Shown here piece after piece: positions 1 to 9,513 of a stretch of 64,000 nt of DNA. The notes below the pieces were generated by a model, which saw nothing but the letters and a program-made list of their open reading frames with translations, was not told the origin of the DNA and made no database searches. The translations under genes were made by a program, and so were the position numbers. Each line of letters opens with the position of its first letter. The stretch's first letter is position 1. The DNA is from Bradymonas sediminis (GTDB taxonomy: Bacteria > Myxococcota_A > Bradymonadia > Bradymonadales > Bradymonadaceae): contig NZ_CP030032.1 in the NCBI RefSeq assembly GCF_003258315.1, forward strand, positions 4,261,501 to 4,325,500. Direction: 5' to 3'.

Positions 1-986
1 ACCTTAAAATTGCCGCCCGGCGCGGGACTTCCCATATAACGGGTGCCATCGGCGGACTTGGTTTTTGAGGTAATCGACTGCTCGAAGCGCTCAAAACGCA
101 GGACCTGGCGCCCCATCAAAAAGGAGTCGCCCGGGCTCAAGCGGATCTCTTTGCTCAACTTCAAGAAGGTGCCGTTGAGACTGTCGAGGTCCTCGATAAA
201 TAATTTACCCTGCTCGATATAAAGACGTGCGTGCTGCGGGCTCAGGAAGGCGTCGGTGGGAAACCGCGTGTCGCCGTCGCCGCCCAGGGTGGTCTCGAGA
301 AATTGCAGAGGAATTGAGATCCCGTCGGAACCATCCTCGTTGATCGAGATAAGATGGACATCCCAGGGATTCGGCTGCTTGGCAGCGGCGCTCGGAGGAC
401 GCGGCTGGCGTCGGGTGACCGGCTGCGCAACGGTCGCGCTAGGGGCCTTGGCGCCGAGGCTTCCACCGCATTGCACGCAAAAGCGCATGCCCGAAGGGTT
501 CGAAACCCCACAGGAATCGCAGACAACCCCGTCGGCCCCCGGGCTTGTCCCCGGCTGCGGAGTCAGCGGAACGTCGACCATTCGACCGGTCGGCTCACCG
601 GGCAGCCGGCTCGCGTCCTCGGCCTCGACCTCGCTGGCGTTATCGAACTCCACCAACTCGTACTCGTCTTCGTGCTTATCGGCCTCATCGAGCGCGTCGA
701 GCAAAAAGCCCTGGAGTTCGTCGTTGGATATTTGGGAACTGTCCCCCGACTGGCGATCGAGGCTCGGCTCGTCGCTCGGAGTGGCGAAGCTCACACCCGG
801 GCCGCGAAAACGTTTGGCCATCTGCGAGATGGCCGCTTCGTCTTCATTCAGGTTCGCGCCCAGGTCGAGTCGCTCTGCCATCGGGCTCTCCAATCGCCCA
901 ATCGTTGCTCCGCCCTTTAAGCCGGCGCCCGATTGAGCCTCACTCTGGCCCGATAGTGCTTGTGAAGCCAGTTTTCCCTCGTCCAC
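1..986 (-). CDS. Zinc-ribbon / FHA domain protein (3' end beyond window)
   Basis: Reverse-strand gene, open to the window edge, so its C-terminus is missing (328 codons seen). The N-terminal 150 residues are acidic and low-complexity. At about residues 152-171 there is a CxxC..CxxC zinc ribbon (CDSCGVSNPSGMRFCVQCG). An FHA domain follows at about 210-290, with the S-x-x-H-A core (LSPQHARLY) and the LNGT turn; such domains bind phosphothreonine. The GTG start at 986 is chosen because a perfect GGAGG lies 6 bases before it; an internal ATG at 881 is the alternative. A role as reader of Ser/Thr kinase signalling is inferred from the FHA fold. Another FHA protein and a kinase are encoded nearby, but no partner can be proved. 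Confidence 0.8.
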   Translation of the reverse strand, partial: MDEGKLASQALSGQSEAQSGAGLKGGATIGRLESPMAERLDLGANLNEDEAAISQMAKRFRGPGVSFATPSDEPSLDRQSGDSSQISNDELQGFLLDALDEADKHEDEYELVEFDNASEVEAEDASRLPGEPTGRMVDVPLTPQPGTSPGADGVVCDSCGVSNPSGMRFCVQCGGSLGAKAPSATVAQPVTRRQPRPPSAAAKQPNPWDVHLISINEDGSDGISIPLQFLETTLGGDGDTRFPTDAFLSPQHARLYIEQGKLFIEDLDSLNGTFLKLSKEIRLSPGDSFLMGRQVLRFERFEQSITSKTKSADGTRYMGSPAPGGNFK

Positions 987-1080
987 GTTGCTGCCTCCAT
1001 CCACGGTCTTCAAGTCAAGTTCGGCGCGGTCATTTTACGAAAAACAATCTAGCGCAGCCCCGGTGGGGATGCAAGAAGAT

Positions 1081-1100
1081 CATCGCGTTAATGCGCGATG
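1081..1100 (-). other. Short perfect hairpin between two reverse-strand genes
   Basis: CATCGCG and CGCGATG form a 7-bp perfect stem around a 6-base loop, in the gap between the sigma factor gene and the FHA gene downstream of it. There is no U-tract, so it is only a possible terminator or processing site. Confidence 0.3.
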
Positions 1101-1227
1101 CTTGGGCCAAATTCGGCATATATGGCAAGAAGTTAAGCGGGGCGAGTGCCACCCGCTACCCCACTATGCAAGCACCAGCTTAAGGGGTGTTTGAAGCGGG
1201 CGCCAGGCATTTAAATCCCGCATGACC

Positions 1228-1992
1228 TCAAGGGCGAATCATATACGATTCCCATTCTGCATCTTGCTCGTAGAGGATCTTGCGGAGCGTGGCGATCGCG
1301 TTGGCGTTGATGCGCGAGACCCACGACGTCGACACCCCCATCGCCTTGCCGATCGAGGCCATCGACTCCTCTTTTAGGTGATAGCGCACCACGACCTCGC
1401 GCTCGGCGTCCGACAGCCGTTGAACCGCCGCGTTCAGCGCGCTCTTAAGCTCACTCTTCTGGATGTCTTGGGTTTGCTCGGCGGGAATCGCCGACGACAC
1501 ACGCTCGAGCTCCGCGGTATGCAGCAGGCAGATGGTGACGCAGTCACCGATGGTATTTGAGACACGCTCAATCTGGTCGGCGAAGGTCTCTGCTCGGCGC
1601 GCGCCGGCATTCGCCATCGCGCGTGACTCAAGATGCTCATTGATCGCGACCGAGTCACAGATCTGAATCGCGGTGCCTCGCATCGCCCAGCCCGTCTTGC
1701 GCAGCCCGTCATACATCGCCCCGCGAATCCGGTAGTATGCGAAGCTCGAAAAGGTCACCTCAGCGGTCGGATTAAACCGACTATGCGCCTCCAACAATCC
1801 CTGAAATCCCCAGGCCACCAGATCATCAAAATCGATCGGGCTCTGCATCTGGCGCGCCAGCTCTCGCCCCGTCGAGTTCACCAACCCGGCGTATTTCTCG
1901 ACGACTTCATTCGACGTTAATTTACGGCTGCGAGACGCCAGGCGCGCGCTCTCAACAGTCATCGAGGCATCTGAAGAAGATTGTCTTGCCAT
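1228..1992 (-). CDS. RNA polymerase sigma factor, FliA/sigma-28-like
   Basis: Alternative sigma-70 family factor of 254 residues. Region 2 is visible at about residues 30-105 (IDFDDLVAWGFQGLLEA, then FSSFAYYRIRGAMYD), typical of the FliA/WhiG/SigB group. Region 4 with its helix-turn-helix is at about 185-245 (LSDAEREVVVRYHL, then GVSTSWVSRI). The middle region is less conserved. The reading frame is open further upstream to 2169, but the ATG at 1992 is chosen because GAGGAAAGG lies just before it. No flagellar genes are nearby, so a motility role cannot be claimed. It faces the FHA/TPR gene across a 520-bp intergenic region. Confidence 0.88.
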   Translation of the reverse strand: MARQSSSDASMTVESARLASRSRKLTSNEVVEKYAGLVNSTGRELARQMQSPIDFDDLVAWGFQGLLEAHSRFNPTAEVTFSSFAYYRIRGAMYDGLRKTGWAMRGTAIQICDSVAINEHLESRAMANAGARRAETFADQIERVSNTIGDCVTICLLHTAELERVSSAIPAEQTQDIQKSELKSALNAAVQRLSDAEREVVVRYHLKEESMASIGKAMGVSTSWVSRINANAIATLRKILYEQDAEWESYMIRP

Positions 1993-2514
1993 GATCGTGC
2001 CTTTCCTCGTCAACGTGACAAAGTAGCGGGGCACAACCCACAAAAACAACCGCCCCAGCGGTATCTCAACTCTATAATTTTTACGGCGTGTGCCGAATAT
2101 TACCAGCCCAACAACCCTTCGTCCACAACCCGAAGGCCATATTCTTATGCGCATTCGGCGATAATCCAATATCGGCGCGTTTTTAATAGAACCTTAATAT
2201 CCCGGCCGCGCGCCCAGCCTCCCAGAAATTAGGGCGAAATCCTCCTCATATTGTTGCCCTCCCCACTTGTAATTCCGCATTCGAGCGCGAAAAGATATTG
2301 CGTGATGTAAAATTGAACGATTGCGTTTGCTGTGCTAATAATACGTTGTGCCATCTAAAGCCCACATTGACTGGGTTCTTCGCCTCGCTCATTTGGCGCC
2401 CACGTAGGGATGGCAGCGCATCGACAATCTCATGAAGTGGCCAGGTCGCTCCCGGGGTCTTCCCGTTTTCAATAGCGCTCCCGGTGGCCCGAGACCTGCT
2501 TAGAGGGATCTTGC
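1993..2514. promoter_or_regulatory. Divergent intergenic region with a candidate promoter
   Basis: This 522-bp gap separates the sigma factor gene (reverse) from the FHA/TPR gene (forward) and is more AT-rich than its surroundings. The best promoter-like match for the forward gene is TTGAAC (2313-2318) and AATAAT (2337-2342), 18 bases apart. No convincing ORF or RNA gene was seen. The assignment rests on sequence match only. Confidence 0.35.
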
Positions 2515-4239
2515 ATGTACAAGCTGGTCATCGCGGATGAAGAGGGAAGCACAAGCACTGTTCCCATCATTCGAGACGAAATAACTATCGGTCGAAAGGA
2601 AGGTAATACCATCCGGCTGACCGAACGCGACGTTTCGCGCGAACACGCGCGCGTGCTTCGTGAAGACGGTCGTATTTTCGTTGAGGATGTAAACGCTCGC
2701 TATGGCGTCAAAAAGAACGGCGTCAAGATCAAACAGCGCGAGGAGTTCTCGCCCGGTGATGTCATCAGCATCGGGGCGTATAGCCTCACCTTAAAGAGCA
2801 AGAAGCCTGCGACCAAAGCGCCGCCAATGCCCGCTCAAAAACCGGGGAAGCCGCCGCTTCGCGACGAGAAGACCCAGGTCATTCCCGCGATGCCCGCCAA
2901 ATTGGTGGTCATCTCGAGTAATTTTGCCGGCCAGGAATTCCCGCTTAACCGCCCAGAGATGATCATCGGGCGCGGTGAAGATTGCGACATCATCATCGAC
3001 CATCGCTCGGTCTCCCAGCGCCACGCCAAGGTCATTCGCGAGAACGGCAACCACTACCAGATTGTCGACCTAAAAAGTAAAAATGGCGTCACCGTCGGCG
3101 GCGAGCAATACAGAGCGGTTCAGGTAAAACGCGGCGACGTGGTCGAATTGGGTCACGTTAAATTTCGCTTCGTTGCCCCGGGGGAAAACTATGTCTTCAC
3201 TCCCCAACCCGCCAACGAACTCGTAGAACACGACTTCGACCTCCCCGCACAATCCTCAAGCAAGATGCCGCTTATCGCGTTGATCATCGTGCTGCTTGTC
3301 GGTGCCGGGGCCGCCGCTGTCATCTTCGGGAATTCCGACAAACCCGCCAACGACCCATCCGCCGCGCTCGCCGCGCCTGCTGACCCCCTCGCCCAAGCCG
3401 AGCAGCCCGGAGCACCCGCCGAAGCTGGCGCGGAGACTTCCAAGGTCGCCCAAGCGATCCAAGAGGCCAGCGAGGACATCCGCACCGGCAAGATCGACAA
3501 GGCGCTGGGTTCGCTGGAATCCGCCAAAAAATTCCTCGACCCTACTCCCGACGAACAGAACGCGATCGCGGAGTTGATGGGGAACGCAAAGAACGAAAAA
3601 CCATTCGCCAAACATTATTCGACGGCCAAAGAGCGGCTAAAGGCCTCCGCCTACGCCGATGCGCTCGAGCAACTCTCGAAGATCCCCCAGCACTCTATTT
3701 TCGCCAAAATTAGCGAAGATGAGGGGCTTCGCAACGACGCCCTCGCCGGCATCGTCTCCAGCGCCGAGAAGGCCCTGGAAGACGGTGACGCCCAGAAAGC
3801 ACGCACCCTGGCCGAGCGCGCGCTCGCCGAAGAAGATGACTACCCGGCTGCCGTTGCCTTGCTCGAAAAGCTCGACGCCAAGCCGGTCGAAGTGGCCGCA
3901 AAAACGGCACCGAAGGCTTCGCCAAGCAGCACGAAGTCACGCCCGTCCAAACCGGCCGCCAAACCCAAGTCCAGCAACCGCGTGAGCGCTGCCGAGGCCA
4001 AGGAGCTCTACGTCAGCGCGCAGGGTAAGATCTTCAAGAACGACACCTCCGGCGCCATCGCCGACTGCAAAAAGGCGCTTCGAGGCGGCAATAGCGGCTG
4101 CTATCGCATCCTTGCCATCGCCTATAAGCAGCAGGGCAACACGTCGGCGGCCTGCAATAACTTCAAGCGCTTCCTTGGCACCAAACCGAAGAATCCGGCC
4201 GCGATTCAGCGCCAAATGGACGAACTCGGCTGCAATTAA
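2515..4239 (+). CDS. Double-FHA membrane protein with C-terminal TPR-like region
   Basis: 574 residues. The first FHA domain spans about 1-95 (TIGRKEGN, SREHARV) and the second about 127-225 (IIGRGEDCDI, SQRHAKV, SKNGV). One transmembrane segment lies at about 251-272 (LIALIIVLLVGAGAAAVIFG), followed by an Ala/Pro-rich linker and helical repeat-like sequence to the end, with a TPR-like stretch at about 490-565. The two FHA domains probably lie in the cytosol and read phosphothreonine, with the helical part across the membrane. The topology is inferred. GAGGG precedes the ATG. Its stop shares a TTAA palindrome with the convergent hflX stop, a 4-base overlap. Confidence 0.85.
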   Translation: MYKLVIADEEGSTSTVPIIRDEITIGRKEGNTIRLTERDVSREHARVLREDGRIFVEDVNARYGVKKNGVKIKQREEFSPGDVISIGAYSLTLKSKKPATKAPPMPAQKPGKPPLRDEKTQVIPAMPAKLVVISSNFAGQEFPLNRPEMIIGRGEDCDIIIDHRSVSQRHAKVIRENGNHYQIVDLKSKNGVTVGGEQYRAVQVKRGDVVELGHVKFRFVAPGENYVFTPQPANELVEHDFDLPAQSSSKMPLIALIIVLLVGAGAAAVIFGNSDKPANDPSAALAAPADPLAQAEQPGAPAEAGAETSKVAQAIQEASEDIRTGKIDKALGSLESAKKFLDPTPDEQNAIAELMGNAKNEKPFAKHYSTAKERLKASAYADALEQLSKIPQHSIFAKISEDEGLRNDALAGIVSSAEKALEDGDAQKARTLAERALAEEDDYPAAVALLEKLDAKPVEVAAKTAPKASPSSTKSRPSKPAAKPKSSNRVSAAEAKELYVSAQGKIFKNDTSGAIADCKKALRGGNSGCYRILAIAYKQQGNTSAACNNFKRFLGTKPKNPAAIQRQMDELGCN

Positions 4240-5903
4240 TCGTAGAGTTCCGGATCAACCGTCGCGTCGCGTCCACTCGCCTGGGCGCGGCGCTGACTAA
4301 ATAGACGGCTGGCCAACTTCTCGATCAGGACGTGGGTCGTCTCAAGATCCAACGCCGAGATCGGCACCGCGTCGAAACGCCGACACAACGCCTTCACAAC
4401 CTTGGGCTTGAGCAGGTCTACTTTATTAAAGACCAATACCTGCTCTTTATCTCCTAGATCGATATCCTTCAGGATGCGGTTGACCGCGTCCATGCGCGCT
4501 TCAAAATTCTCATTCGAAATATCAACCAGGTGAATCAGCAGATCGGCCTCGCCGAGCTCCTCGAGCGTGGCCTTAAACGCTGAGACCAGCTCCTCGGGCA
4601 GCTCGTGGATAAACCCGACCGTGTCGGTCAGGATCATCTCCGGGCCGTTGCCGTAGCGCAGGCGTCGGCTCGTCGGGCGCAGGGTCGCGAAGAGCTTATC
4701 CTCCATGAGCACCGACGATTGCGTCAGCCCGTTGAGCAGCGTCGACTTGCCGGCGTTGGTATAGCCGACGACGCTCACGATCGGGATATCACTCTTCTGG
4801 CGCCGCTTGCGCCGCAGCTCGCGCTGCTCGCCAATCTTGACGATCTCGCGCTCTAATTCGCCGATCTTATCGTGCGCGCGACGCCGATTGATCTCGAGCT
4901 TCGTCTCACCCGGCCCACGCCCACCGATGCCGCCGGCGAGCCGGCTCATCCCGGTGCTCTTGGAGTGCAGTCGCGGCAGGCTATATTTGAGCTGGGCGAG
5001 CTCAACCTGCACCTTACCGTCGCGCGACTTCGCGCGCTGGGCGAAGATGTCCAGAATGAGCTGGGTGCGGTCGATGACCTTGAGCTCGGTGGCGTCGGTG
5101 ATCGCGCGCAATTGCCCCGGCGTGAGGTCCTGGGCGAAGATGACGAGGTCGCAGTCGAGCTGCAACGCCCGCAGCGTGAGCTCCTCGATCTTGCCCTTGC
5201 CGACCGCGTATTTCGGATGCACTTGCGTGCGCCGCTGCACCATCGTGTCGACGATCTCGACGCCCGCGGTGCGCGCCAATTCGAGCAGCTCCGCCAGCTC
5301 GATCTCTTCGTCGCGCCCGCCTGGGGTCGCGACATAGACCAGCAGTGCGGGGTCTTGGCCCGTCTTGAGCAGCGATGAGGTCTTGCGCTCAAACTCGCCC
5401 TCGAGCTCGCGGATAAACTCCGCGAAGTCGAAGAAACAATCGTGCGGGCGCTCCTCGCTATGAATCTCCCAGGCGCGCTCCTCGGGATTCTGCGGCAACA
5501 GATGCGCCCACTTCGTATAGCTCGCCTCGCCGTGGTGCCCCACCGCGATGCTCATCACCATATCGAGCTGCAGCTTCGACAGGTCGGTGAGATCGTCGTT
5601 GGTCAGCTCCACCCCGTGGCCGCCGCTCTCCAAATAGGTTCGGATCAGCCGGATCCCACGGAAGCGGTCCTGGGCCGCGCGCTGACGCCCGATATCGGGC
5701 AAGTACACCCGCTTCGCGTCACCCACGACCACCGCGTCAACCTGCCCGGCGCGGTCCACCAGAACCGCGACCACGCGGTTGATCTCGCCCGATATCTCGG
5801 TAAGCCGGTTGGCAAACCCCTGGGTCACAGGGGCGGCAGAGTTGACCTGGTGGCGGTAGAGCTTTTCAAGCGCGCGTTGCTGGCTTGATTTTAAACCGCT
5901 CAA
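4236..5903 (-). CDS. hflX: GTPase HflX, ribosome-associated
   Basis: HflX is a ribosome-splitting GTPase of the Obg-HflX superfamily that rescues stalled ribosomes under stress. The HflX signature GGIGGRGPGETKLE is present. The G motifs are also visible: G1 GYTNAGKS, G3 DTVGF, G4 NKVD. At 555 residues it is longer than the common 420-430. The extra length is an N-terminal domain of about 130 residues ahead of the usual HflX N-domain, a form I associate with delta-proteobacterial HflX. The start at 5903 gives MSGLKSSQQ; no strong Shine-Dalgarno is visible, so a nearby alternative is possible. Confidence 0.93.
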   Translation of the reverse strand: MSGLKSSQQRALEKLYRHQVNSAAPVTQGFANRLTEISGEINRVVAVLVDRAGQVDAVVVGDAKRVYLPDIGRQRAAQDRFRGIRLIRTYLESGGHGVELTNDDLTDLSKLQLDMVMSIAVGHHGEASYTKWAHLLPQNPEERAWEIHSEERPHDCFFDFAEFIRELEGEFERKTSSLLKTGQDPALLVYVATPGGRDEEIELAELLELARTAGVEIVDTMVQRRTQVHPKYAVGKGKIEELTLRALQLDCDLVIFAQDLTPGQLRAITDATELKVIDRTQLILDIFAQRAKSRDGKVQVELAQLKYSLPRLHSKSTGMSRLAGGIGGRGPGETKLEINRRRAHDKIGELEREIVKIGEQRELRRKRRQKSDIPIVSVVGYTNAGKSTLLNGLTQSSVLMEDKLFATLRPTSRRLRYGNGPEMILTDTVGFIHELPEELVSAFKATLEELGEADLLIHLVDISNENFEARMDAVNRILKDIDLGDKEQVLVFNKVDLLKPKVVKALCRRFDAVPISALDLETTHVLIEKLASRLFSQRRAQASGRDATVDPELYD

Positions 5904-6086
5904 ATCTCCGTGAACTTTTCGTCCGATAATGGCACCTAAAATGATGGGGTTGTACGTTCAGCGCGTCTTGTCACAAGGCCCGCGCAAAACAAGACAGCGG
6001 GCACGATTATTTCGCCCCCTCAATAGTCTATGATGACCCGGGGGCTCAAGATCGCTGCAGAAAAAACCGAGGGAAAGGCCGCCGGT

Positions 6087-7256
6087 TCAGTCTTTGGTCT
6101 CGGGTTTTAAGAACGCGCGGCCATCTTTGATGACGACCTTAAAATCGACGTCGCGCGCGCCCTTGGTGCGCTGAATTTGAGTGCGCTGTCGCTCAATCGT
6201 GTGACGAAACGCGTCGTAATTTAGCTTGCTCGTATCCTCTTTGCACCGCTCTTTGGCCTGCAGAAGCGTGTTGTAGATCTTGCGCGACTTCTCCTCGCTA
6301 AAACCTCCCGAGGAGGTCGCCGCAGGCGGCGTCACCGCGCTGGCGCGCTGGATAATCCGGTTGGGACGCGCGGCGCTGAGCGCGGACTCCGCGCGCGCCT
6401 GGGGCGTCTCCTGAGGCGCCTGCTCGCGCGCACGGGTGATACGCTCCTTGGCCCGCTGCAATTTACGCAACTTTGACACGTCGGCGCCGCGCCCGGGCGC
6501 GGAGGGATTCTCGGGGCGAGCGCGCTGCGTCACGCCCTGCTGGCTGCGCTCGAACGGGTTCTTCGGCCCAGGCCCGCCGCCGGTCGAAAGTCCCAACTTC
6601 GCCTGCAATTCTGCAAGCCGCTGTCTCTTGATCGCCTCGTCCACCGCGGGCGCGGACGCGGGGTCTTCATAGGTCGGAGAGCGCGGCGCCGGCGGCTCCA
6701 CCACCGGTTCGGGCTGGCGAACCTTGCGCGTGCCCACGTATTTCTCGAACTCCCCGCGCTTGTCCATTTGCTCGAATTCTTGCTCCAGACTCGACAGATC
6801 GAGGTCATCGAGGTCCCACTCGCCAAGCTCAAACGCCCCGTCGGTCGCCTGCCCGTGGCGCACAAACTCGTTGGCCTCTCCCTCATGGGCCTCCGTCTCC
6901 TCTTCTTCCAGCGCCTCGCGCTCCGCACGCCTTTGTTGACGCGCCTTTGCGCGCGCAACATCGCGGTGGTAGGTCCCATCCTCGATCTGGCGCTCGGTGC
7001 GCGTCCAATGGGTCTTATAGGTCGTCAGACGCTGCGTCAGCCCACGAAACCGGAATCGAAGGTCGGTGCGAATCATCGGCATTTGTTCCAATTCTCGGAA
7101 CATACGCATAATGTCGCGGCGGCCCTGATGCGGCGGGCGCTTCTCGACGCCGACAAAATAGAGTTCAAACTCCCGATAGAGCCGGTCGAGCCGCTTCTCA
7201 AACTCGGTGATTCGAGCCTCGATAAACGCCGGTGATATTTCGTCCTTCGGTGTCAT
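6087..7256 (-). CDS. Hypothetical charged protein, MXAN_5187 C-terminal-like
   Basis: 389 residues, no signal peptide or membrane segment, hence probably cytoplasmic. The N-terminal 110 residues are helical and Arg/Glu-rich. The middle (about 110-290) is acidic then Pro/Ala-rich and likely disordered. The last 65 residues form a compact domain ending VDFKVVIKDGRAFLKPETK, which resembles the C-terminal domain named after Myxococcus MXAN_5187. That match is from memory and unverified. The start at 7256 (MTPKDEIS) is preferred over an upstream ATG at 7346, because the longer form would run into the promoter region of the divergent uptake operon. Function unknown. Confidence 0.7.
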   Translation of the reverse strand: MTPKDEISPAFIEARITEFEKRLDRLYREFELYFVGVEKRPPHQGRRDIMRMFRELEQMPMIRTDLRFRFRGLTQRLTTYKTHWTRTERQIEDGTYHRDVARAKARQQRRAEREALEEEETEAHEGEANEFVRHGQATDGAFELGEWDLDDLDLSSLEQEFEQMDKRGEFEKYVGTRKVRQPEPVVEPPAPRSPTYEDPASAPAVDEAIKRQRLAELQAKLGLSTGGGPGPKNPFERSQQGVTQRARPENPSAPGRGADVSKLRKLQRAKERITRAREQAPQETPQARAESALSAARPNRIIQRASAVTPPAATSSGGFSEEKSRKIYNTLLQAKERCKEDTSKLNYDAFRHTIERQRTQIQRTKGARDVDFKVVIKDGRAFLKPETKD

Positions 7257-7389
7257 AAATAGTCCGGGATAATGAATCCTGGCAAAACCTGGAACCAGCA
7301 GCGAGTCTGGCCCAGTCAAGCCCTTTGAAACGAGCAGCCCCCACATACTTCTTCCAGCTCTGCCAAATCAGTCTGCAAGGTGACGCAAT

Positions 7390-8451
7390 ATGAATTCTAA
7401 CCTTTCTGAGCAATCAATGCGAGCGCCCACGCCGGGCAAAAGCCACTTTTTTATCGCCCTGGCCGCGGCCCTGCTGACAGGGTCTATCTTAGCCGGATGC
7501 GAGCCAACATCAACCGCGAAACAAGCATCCTCCAATGGGGCGTCCGAGTCTACACAGGCATCAAAAGTTGCGCCCAAAGACGATCCTGGCACCACCACCC
7601 TGCGGGTGGTGGCCAGCCAGACCTTGCCGACCAACCCCCAGCGCGTCGTCACCCTGGCGCCCAACGTCACCGAGGTCATCTTCGCCCTGGGCGCCGGCGA
7701 GCGCATCGTCGCGGTCACGCGCTACGACGATTATCCAGCAAAGGTGAAGAAATTGCCCAAAATTGGCGGCATTATCGACGTCGATCTCGAGGCCGTCCTG
7801 GCCCAAAAGCCCGACCTTGTGCTGGGTACCAGCGCGGGTAGTGACGGCAACCTCGTGGCCAAATTGGAGAAGTCCAAGATTCCCTATCTTTTCGTTCAAA
7901 TGAACACTCTTGAGGAAACATACGGCGGCATCCAAAAATTCGGCGACACCCTCGGCCTGGGCGAAAAAGCGGCCGAAATACGCGCAGATATGCAGTCAAA
8001 GATCGACGCGATCGCGGAGTCGGCGAAGAGCGCCGATCAGCCAAAGCCCCGGGTGATGCTGGTCTACGGGCACGATCCGCTGGTCGCCGCAGGCCCCGGC
8101 TCCTTCGGCCACGAGATGCTCGAGCTCGCCGGCGGCGCCAACGTCCTGGCCGACTCACCAAACCCCTACCCCGTGCTCGATATCGAGAAGATCCTCAGCC
8201 TCAACCCGGAGCGCATCATCGACGCGACCATCGCCCCCGACGGCCCCGACAAGGTCGACGCGCCTTCGCCCACCGGGGCGTTCTGGGCAAAATACAGCAC
8301 GCTGAGCGCGGTCAAGAATAACCAGGTCCACTATTTTGACGACCCGGTGCTGCATCGCCCCGCGCCGCGACTTGTCGAGGGGCTCGAAATAATGCACAAG
8401 GCCATCCGCGGCGACGCTCAAAACAGCGCCGACGCCCTCAAAGACGACTGA
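7390..8451 (+). CDS. ABC transporter substrate-binding lipoprotein, BtuF-like
   Basis: Periplasmic binding lipoprotein of 353 residues, class III (BtuF/FhuD/FepB fold). A signal peptide ends in the lipobox LAGC at about residues 33-36. The sequence PQRVVTLAPNVTEVIFALGAG, about 80 residues in, is the typical start of the first lobe. IGGIIDVDLEAVLAQKPDLV marks the conserved helix of the same lobe. It should deliver cobalamin, heme or a siderophore to the permease and ATPase just downstream. AAGGTG precedes the ATG. No cobalamin riboswitch was recognised in the 133-bp leader, so the substrate is open. Confidence 0.88.
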   Translation: MNSNLSEQSMRAPTPGKSHFFIALAAALLTGSILAGCEPTSTAKQASSNGASESTQASKVAPKDDPGTTTLRVVASQTLPTNPQRVVTLAPNVTEVIFALGAGERIVAVTRYDDYPAKVKKLPKIGGIIDVDLEAVLAQKPDLVLGTSAGSDGNLVAKLEKSKIPYLFVQMNTLEETYGGIQKFGDTLGLGEKAAEIRADMQSKIDAIAESAKSADQPKPRVMLVYGHDPLVAAGPGSFGHEMLELAGGANVLADSPNPYPVLDIEKILSLNPERIIDATIAPDGPDKVDAPSPTGAFWAKYSTLSAVKNNQVHYFDDPVLHRPAPRLVEGLEIMHKAIRGDAQNSADALKDD

Positions 8452-8463
8452 CCCGGACTCGAT

Positions 8464-9513
8464 TTGTTGCGATTTGCCAATAGACCCTTGAGCGCCACCA
8501 GGCTGCTGAGCACGATCGCCATCGCGCTGGTCGCGGCGCTTGGCTGCGCGCTGGTCGGGCTGGGTTGGGGGAGCTCCGACCTGGGCGCCGGGCAGATCAT
8601 CCGCGGCCTGCTCACCAACTCACTCGACCCGATGCAGCAGACCATCTTGCTCAACGCCAGGGTGCCGCGGGTGCTCTTCGCGGCGGTGGTGGGCGCGGCG
8701 CTCGCCAGCAGCGGCGCGGTCTTCCAGACCGTGCTGCGAAACCCGCTGGCCGACCCCTATATCCTGGGCGTGTCGGGCGGCGCGGCGCTGGGCGGCACGC
8801 TCTTTTTGACCCTCGGCTCGGCCGCCCTCGGCGGCTTCGTCTTCGGCGTACCGGCGGCCGCGTTTGTGGGCGCGCTCGGGGCGCTGGCGCTGATCTTCGG
8901 GGTCGAGCGCTGGACCCCGGCCGGGCGCACCTCGAATTATGTACTTCTTTTGACGGGTGTGGTGTTTAACGCCTTCGCCAGCGCGATCATCATGTTTTTA
9001 AAGAGCATCGTGTCGGCCCAAAAGGCCCAGGAGTTGCTCTTCTACCTGATGGGATCACTGGCGGTCGAGGGCATGGCGCTGTCGACGCTTCTCGGCTGCG
9101 CGGCAGCCGTAACCCTATGTATTTTAGGGCTTATCTGGTTTGCGCGCGACCTCAACGCCATTAGCCTGGGCGACGATGACGCGGCGACCCTGGGCGTCGA
9201 CGTGGCGCGGGTGCGCTGGTGGACGGTGCTCATCTCGAGCATCGCGGTGGCGGTGGCGGTGGCGTTCTCGGGGCTTATCGGCTTCGTCGGGCTCGTCGTG
9301 CCCCACGGCGTGCGCCTGCTCGTGGGCCCCGACCACCGCGTCCTCATCCCCACCTGCGCGATCGCGGGCGCCGGGTTTTTGATCCTCTCGGACCTCATCG
9401 CACGCAGCGTCTTCGGGCTCTTCTCGAGCACCTTGCCGGTCGGCGTCATCACCGCGCTCATCGGCGCGCCGCTGTTCGTCTTCTTTTTATGGCGCTCGAT
9501 GAGGCCGACATGA
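8464..9513 (+). CDS. FecCD-family ABC transporter permease, BtuC-like
   Basis: Inner-membrane permease of 349 residues, the usual size for FecCD/BtuC proteins with about ten membrane helices. Family marks include NARVPRVLFAAVVGAALASSG, LADPYILGVSGGAALG and the coupling region GLIGFVGLVVPHGVRLLVG near the C-terminus. The start is a TTG at 8464, 12 bases after the binding-protein stop; no ATG or GTG gives a full first helix. Its stop overlaps the ATPase start as ATGA. With its neighbours it forms a complete importer for vitamin B12 or an iron chelate. Confidence 0.9.
   Translation: MLRFANRPLSATRLLSTIAIALVAALGCALVGLGWGSSDLGAGQIIRGLLTNSLDPMQQTILLNARVPRVLFAAVVGAALASSGAVFQTVLRNPLADPYILGVSGGAALGGTLFLTLGSAALGGFVFGVPAAAFVGALGALALIFGVERWTPAGRTSNYVLLLTGVVFNAFASAIIMFLKSIVSAQKAQELLFYLMGSLAVEGMALSTLLGCAAAVTLCILGLIWFARDLNAISLGDDDAATLGVDVARVRWWTVLISSIAVAVAVAFSGLIGFVGLVVPHGVRLLVGPDHRVLIPTCAIAGAGFLILSDLIARSVFGLFSSTLPVGVITALIGAPLFVFFLWRSMRPT

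Noticed and set aside
7257-7389. Cobalamin riboswitch before the BtuF-like gene
   Set aside because: The leader is only 133 bp and the B12-box pattern was not found.
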